A stretch of 64,000 bases of DNA from Noviherbaspirillum malthae (lineage in GTDB: Bacteria; Pseudomonadota; Gammaproteobacteria; Burkholderiales; Burkholderiaceae_D), in NCBI RefSeq assembly GCF_015352985.1, contig NZ_JACYXF010000008.1:1-64000 (forward strand), in the 5' to 3' direction. Below the pieces are notes generated by a model. That model had not been told where the DNA came from, made no database searches, and saw nothing but the letters and a program-made list of their open reading frames with translations. Positions 60,483 to 64,000 of the stretch are shown here, piece by piece (position 1 is the first letter of the stretch; each line of letters begins with the position of its first letter). Made by a program: the position numbers and the translations under genes.

Positions 60483-60848
60483 ATGGCAAAAACGATATTG
60501 GCGGTAGACGACTCGGGTTCGCTTCGACAGATGGTCGTGTTCAGCCTGCGGGCAGCCGGCTATCAGGTCACCGAGGCGGTCGATGGACAGGACGGCCTCG
60601 ACAAGGCCAAGACCCAGGTCTTCGACCTGGTGCTGACCGACCAGAACATGCCCCGCATGGACGGACTGAGCCTGATCCGTTCGCTGCGCGGCCTGCCGAC
60701 CTACCAGAAGGTGCCGATTCTCATGCTGACCACCGAGTCCAGCGACGAGATGAAGTCCAAGGGCAGGGCCGCCGGCGCCAACGGCTGGCTGGTCAAGCCT
60801 TTCGACCCGCAGCGCCTGACGGAAGTCGTGAAGAAGGTGATCGGCTAA
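60483..60848 (+). CDS. cheY: Chemotaxis response regulator CheY
   Basis: Single receiver domain, 121 residues. Acidic pair Asp9/Asp10, phosphorylated Asp53 in LVLTDQNMPRMDGL, Thr83/Thr84 in MLTTESS and Lys105 in WLVKPFDP. No output domain. Directly upstream of cheA (85 bp), which suggests it is phosphorylated by that kinase. It could carry the signal to the motor switch or act as a phosphate sink. Confidence 0.94.
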   Translation: MAKTILAVDDSGSLRQMVVFSLRAAGYQVTEAVDGQDGLDKAKTQVFDLVLTDQNMPRMDGLSLIRSLRGLPTYQKVPILMLTTESSDEMKSKGRAAGANGWLVKPFDPQRLTEVVKKVIG

Positions 60849-60933
60849 GAGCCGCACCTTGAAGGCCGCACCTCAGGGCCGGCATGTCGCCAACACTGCA
60901 ACCATGTAGAGCCGTAGATCACGGAGTCCCAAT

Positions 60934-63105
60934 ATGACCATTGATATGAGCCAGTTCTTCCAGGTGTTCTTTGATGAGACCGAAGAACTCCTCGCAGAAA
61001 TGGAAAAACTGCTCCTGGCAATCGATGTCTCCTCGCCGGACGAGGAAGACCTGAACGCCATATTCCGCGCTGCCCATTCGATCAAGGGCGGCGCCGGCAC
61101 GTTCGGGCTCAATGACCTGACTGAGGTCACCCATGTGCTGGAGTCGCTGCTGGACAAGATCCGCAAGGGCGAGATGGCCTTGTCTGCCGAGCATGTCGAT
61201 GCCTTCCTCATGGCCAAGGACGTGCTGAAGATGCAGCTGGACGGACATCGGCTGCAGACGCCGGTGGATCAGGAAGCCGTGGCCGACGCCCGCATGATGC
61301 TCGAATCGCTGTCCGAGGGTGACGTTCCGAAGGCAGCGCCGACGGCGTCGATCGAGATCGCTCCCAGACCGGCACCCGTCATTCCGATGGATGGAAGCGC
61401 ACGCTGCTTCCGCATCGAACTGCCGAAGATCGCGGAGCGCGACGTCGATGCGCTGTTCGCGGAGCTCGGCCTGCTCGGCCAGGCGGGAAAGGAAACCGCA
61501 GCGGATGGCCGCACGATCTTCACGCTGGTCGGCGGCAGCAGCGAGGACGACATCATTTCCATCTGTTCCTTCATCGTCGATACCGATGAACTGAAGATTA
61601 CCGAAGAAACGCCGCCGCGCCAGATGACGGCGGCCGAGATGAAGGCAGCGCAGGAAGAGGCGCAGGGCTACGGCTTCTTCGATCCGATCGAACCGAGCGC
61701 GGAAGAAACGGCTGCGGCGAAGGCAGCGCAGGAAGAAGCGCAGGGCTACGGCTTCTTCGAGGGATTCGAGCCGCCGGCACAGAAGGAAGCGCAGGAGACA
61801 GAAGCGCAGGCAGCGGCCGCGGCGGCGGCCCTGCAGCAGGAAGCGGCGAATGCGGCAGTGAATGACAAGAAGGCAGCGGCCAAGCGGGAGGCGGACAAGG
61901 CGCATCACAACAATTCCGAGACGTCCTCGATCCGCGTCGGCATCGAGAAAGTGGACCAGCTGATCAACCTGGTCGGCGAACTCGTCATTACCCAGGCCAT
62001 GATCGAGCAGCGCACCAGCACGCTCGATCCCATGCTGCACGAGCGGCTGCTCAACAGCGTGAGCCAGCTCACGCGCAATACGCGCGACCTGCAGGAAGCC
62101 GTCATGTCGATCCGCATGATGCCGATGGACTATGTGTTCTCCCGCTTCCCGCGCATGGTGCGCGACCTCGCCAGCAAGCTTGGCAAGCGCATTGAATTCG
62201 TTACCCACGGTGCCGCGACCGAGCTCGACAAGGGGCTGATCGAGCGCATCGTCGATCCGCTGACCCATCTGGTGCGCAACAGCATCGACCACGGCATCGA
62301 AATGCCGGAGGTGCGCAAGGCCGCCGGCAAGAGCGAGCGCGGACGCCTGTCGCTGTCGGCGGGCCATCAGGGAGGCAACATCGTCATCGAAGTCACGGAC
62401 GACGGCGGCGGCCTCAACCGCGAGAAGATCCTGGCCAAGGCCAGATCGCAGGGTCTGCCGGTGTCCGACACGATGGCGGACGCCGAGGTCTGGCAGCTGA
62501 TCTTCGCCCCGGGATTTTCCACTGCCGAGACCGTCACCGACGTGTCGGGCCGCGGCGTCGGCATGGACGTGGTCAAGCGCAATATCGCCGCCATGGGCGG
62601 CGTGGTCGACATCCGCTCGGCCAAGGGCTTCGGCACCACCATCTCGATTTCCCTGCCGCTGACCCTGGCCATCCTCGACGGCATGTCGATCAAGGTCGGC
62701 GAGGAAATCTACATTTTGCCGCTGGGTTACGTAGTGGAATCGCTGCAGCCCGAGCCTGCCGATGTCAAGGAAATCAGCGGACAGGGCAGGGTGGTCAAGG
62801 TGCGCGGGGAATATCTGCCGCTGATTCCGCTGTATCAGATGTTCGGTATCGAACCGCGCTTTTCCGATCCTTCGCAGGGCATCGTGGTGATCCTCGAATC
62901 GGAGGGCAGGAAGGCCGCGCTGTTCGTGGACGATCTGGTGGGCCAGCAGCAGGTGGTGGTCAAGAATCTCGAATCGAATTACCGCAAGGTGGCAGGCATT
63001 TCCGGCGCCACCATTCTGGGCGACGGCGGCGTCTCACTGATCATCGATGTCGCGGCATTGCTGCGATCCAGCCGTCAGCTTGCTGACGAATCGATTTTTT
63101 CCTGA
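60934..63105 (+). CDS. cheA: Chemotaxis sensor histidine kinase CheA
   Basis: 723 residues. P1 phosphotransfer domain (1-105) with His48 in RAAHSIKGGAGTFG; a P2-like region (150-222); a long charged Ala/Glu linker (225-325); P3 dimerisation (330-395); kinase domain with N box HLVRNSIDHGIEMP, G1 VTDDGGGLN and G2 SGRGVGMDVV (400-575); and a CheW-like domain (580-715). The linker holds two copies of KAAQEEAQGYGFF at about 237-249 and 263-275, a 78-bp period. cheW follows after 32 bp. Confidence 0.97.
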   Translation: MTIDMSQFFQVFFDETEELLAEMEKLLLAIDVSSPDEEDLNAIFRAAHSIKGGAGTFGLNDLTEVTHVLESLLDKIRKGEMALSAEHVDAFLMAKDVLKMQLDGHRLQTPVDQEAVADARMMLESLSEGDVPKAAPTASIEIAPRPAPVIPMDGSARCFRIELPKIAERDVDALFAELGLLGQAGKETAADGRTIFTLVGGSSEDDIISICSFIVDTDELKITEETPPRQMTAAEMKAAQEEAQGYGFFDPIEPSAEETAAAKAAQEEAQGYGFFEGFEPPAQKEAQETEAQAAAAAAALQQEAANAAVNDKKAAAKREADKAHHNNSETSSIRVGIEKVDQLINLVGELVITQAMIEQRTSTLDPMLHERLLNSVSQLTRNTRDLQEAVMSIRMMPMDYVFSRFPRMVRDLASKLGKRIEFVTHGAATELDKGLIERIVDPLTHLVRNSIDHGIEMPEVRKAAGKSERGRLSLSAGHQGGNIVIEVTDDGGGLNREKILAKARSQGLPVSDTMADAEVWQLIFAPGFSTAETVTDVSGRGVGMDVVKRNIAAMGGVVDIRSAKGFGTTISISLPLTLAILDGMSIKVGEEIYILPLGYVVESLQPEPADVKEISGQGRVVKVRGEYLPLIPLYQMFGIEPRFSDPSQGIVVILESEGRKAALFVDDLVGQQQVVVKNLESNYRKVAGISGATILGDGGVSLIIDVAALLRSSRQLADESIFS
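61642..61760 (+). repeat. Direct repeat in the cheA linker
   Basis: A 41-bp segment at 61642-61682 recurs at 61720-61760 with one base difference, a 78-bp period, so the reading frame is kept. It encodes KAAQEEAQGYGFF twice. It probably arose by slippage or unequal exchange and looks recent because the copies are nearly identical at the DNA level. Confidence 0.8.
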
Positions 63106-63137
63106 ATTTTCCTGACATCTTTCATTAGGACCTCAAC

Positions 63138-63650
63138 ATGACACAAGTAGTACAGATGAATGCTCCGGCCGCCGGAGAAAAATCCGACAAGGACATCGCC
63201 GGCCAGGAATTCCTCGCCTTCACCCTGGGCAAGGAAGAGTACGGCATCGACATTCTCAAGGTTCAGGAAATCCGCGGTTATGAAACCGTTACCCGTATTG
63301 CCAACGCACCCGACTTCATCAAAGGCGTGGTGAACCTGCGCGGCATCATCGTGCCGATCGTGGACATGCGCATCAAGTTCAACCTGGGCGAGCCGACCTA
63401 CGACCAGTTTACTGTCGTCATCATTCTGAACATCGGCGGACGCGTCGTGGGCATGGTGGTCGACAGCGTATCGGATGTCACCACGCTCTCCCCGGAGCAG
63501 ATCAAGCCGGCCCCGGAAATGGGCACCGCGCTCAACACCGATTACCTCATCGGTTTGGGGACCATCGATCAGCGCATGCTGATCCTGGTGGACATCGACA
63601 AGCTGATGTCCAGCGCCGAAATGGGCTTGATCGAACAGCTCGCCGCCTGA
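63138..63650 (+). CDS. cheW: Chemotaxis coupling protein CheW
   Basis: Links chemoreceptors to CheA. 170 residues. The CheW fold is complete: [63 protein letters not shown], and [26 protein letters not shown]. Start ATG at 63138. The chemoreceptor gene starts about 220 bp later. Confidence 0.97.
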   Translation: MTQVVQMNAPAAGEKSDKDIAGQEFLAFTLGKEEYGIDILKVQEIRGYETVTRIANAPDFIKGVVNLRGIIVPIVDMRIKFNLGEPTYDQFTVVIILNIGGRVVGMVVDSVSDVTTLSPEQIKPAPEMGTALNTDYLIGLGTIDQRMLILVDIDKLMSSAEMGLIEQLAA

Positions 63651-63718
63651 GCGGGCTGCGCAAGCAAGCCGAAATCAGCACAGAAGTAACGCAGTACCAA
63701 TCAACTCATAAAAAATCA

Positions 63719-63743
63719 GCATGCCGGCAACGTACCGGCATGC
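63719..63743. other. Hairpin between cheW and the chemoreceptor gene
   Basis: GCATGCCGG at 63719-63727 with CCGGCATGC at 63735-63743, 7-base loop. No T-run follows, so terminator function is doubtful. Confidence 0.5.
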
Positions 63744-63868
63744 ATGCTGGAGATATGCGGATGGAAGGCGGCGGACAGGGACGCGCGGGAGCGCGCGGCA
63801 ATTGATCTTCATTCCCGGGCGATGCTTATCCATCCGATTCAGCAATCACTCGAAGGGTAGAAGAGACA

Positions 63869-64000
63869 ATGTTTAGCAACCTGACCATCAAATCCCGGCT
63901 GGTGTTCGTCATCAGCTTCCTGTCGCTGCTGCTGGTAGGCAGCGGTGTCGTCGGTATTTCCAGCCTCAGCACCGCCAACTCATCCCTGAAAGCGATCTAC
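63869..64000 (+). CDS. Methyl-accepting chemotaxis protein, 5' end
   Basis: Partial; the gene runs past the window end. The first 44 residues read FSNLTIKSRLVFVISFLSLLLVGSGVVGIS and continue into a periplasmic helix, the usual start of a Tar-like receptor with a charged N-terminus and first membrane helix. Together with cheY, cheA and cheW it forms one signalling unit. The ligand cannot be read from this part. Confidence 0.85.
   Translation, partial: MFSNLTIKSRLVFVISFLSLLLVGSGVVGISSLSTANSSLKAIY

Noticed and set aside
63719..63743. Terminator after cheW
   Set aside because: The stem is good but has no T-run, so it is listed only as a hairpin.

Overview
This 64 kb window looks like core chromosome of a betaproteobacterium, most likely Oxalobacteraceae in the Herminiimonas, Noviherbaspirillum or Herbaspirillum group. 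That is inferred from gene order, protein families and GC-rich codon use; no database search was possible. Nearly all genes are on the + strand, intergenic gaps are short, and I see no transposase, integrase, CRISPR array or prophage gene.

Layout. 1-9004: the end of the sdh operon (sdhB, then sdhE behind a terminator), gltA, and the 2-oxoglutarate dehydrogenase operon sucA-sucB-lpdA with a small lipoprotein gene. 9172-15689: zapE, a secreted coiled-coil protein, a convergent PP2C phosphatase, a YdcH-like peptide, a DinG-type helicase and a PilZ protein. 15799-16779: a minus-strand quinone oxidoreductase. 16906-22801: surE-pcm-nlpD-rpoS, a PolB-like exonuclease coupled to rpoS, and rlmD. 22902-23600: a minus-strand Bax-inhibitor-1 family membrane protein. 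23832-39754: the cluster ndk-rlmN-pilF-rodZ-ispG-hisS-yfgM-bamB-der-hfq-hflX-hflK-hflC-hisZ-purA, followed by a phosphoribosyltransferase gene. 40615-53898: tRNA-Leu, rnr, rlmB, cysE, yceH, lpxH, two cyclophilins, cysS, an AlkA-like glycosylase, accA, tilS and lysC. 53996-54089: tRNA-Ser followed by a decayed copy of its own 3' end. 54327-55166: a PhyH-family dioxygenase. 55848-64000: the motility and chemotaxis block flhD-flhC-methyltransferase-motA-motB-cheZ-like-cheY-cheA-cheW and the start of a chemoreceptor gene.

How the genes work together. The first 9 kb supplies three consecutive steps of the TCA cycle. The middle is translation and RNA handling (rlmN, rlmB, rlmD, hisS, cysS, tilS, der, hfq, rnr), envelope assembly (bamB, yfgM, rodZ, lpxH, nlpD), protein quality control (hflK/hflC, pcm, cyclophilins) and stress control (rpoS). 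The last 8.5 kb is the flagellar master regulator, the stator and a phosphorelay.

No clearly new multi-gene system was found. The most interesting points are the degenerate duplication of the tRNA-Ser 3' end and terminator, an unusual 680-bp region before flhD with two sigma-28-like boxes and a 14-bp AT inverted repeat, a membrane-anchored methyltransferase between flhC and motA, a short CheZ-like protein between motB and cheY, and a 26-residue tandem duplication in the CheA linker.
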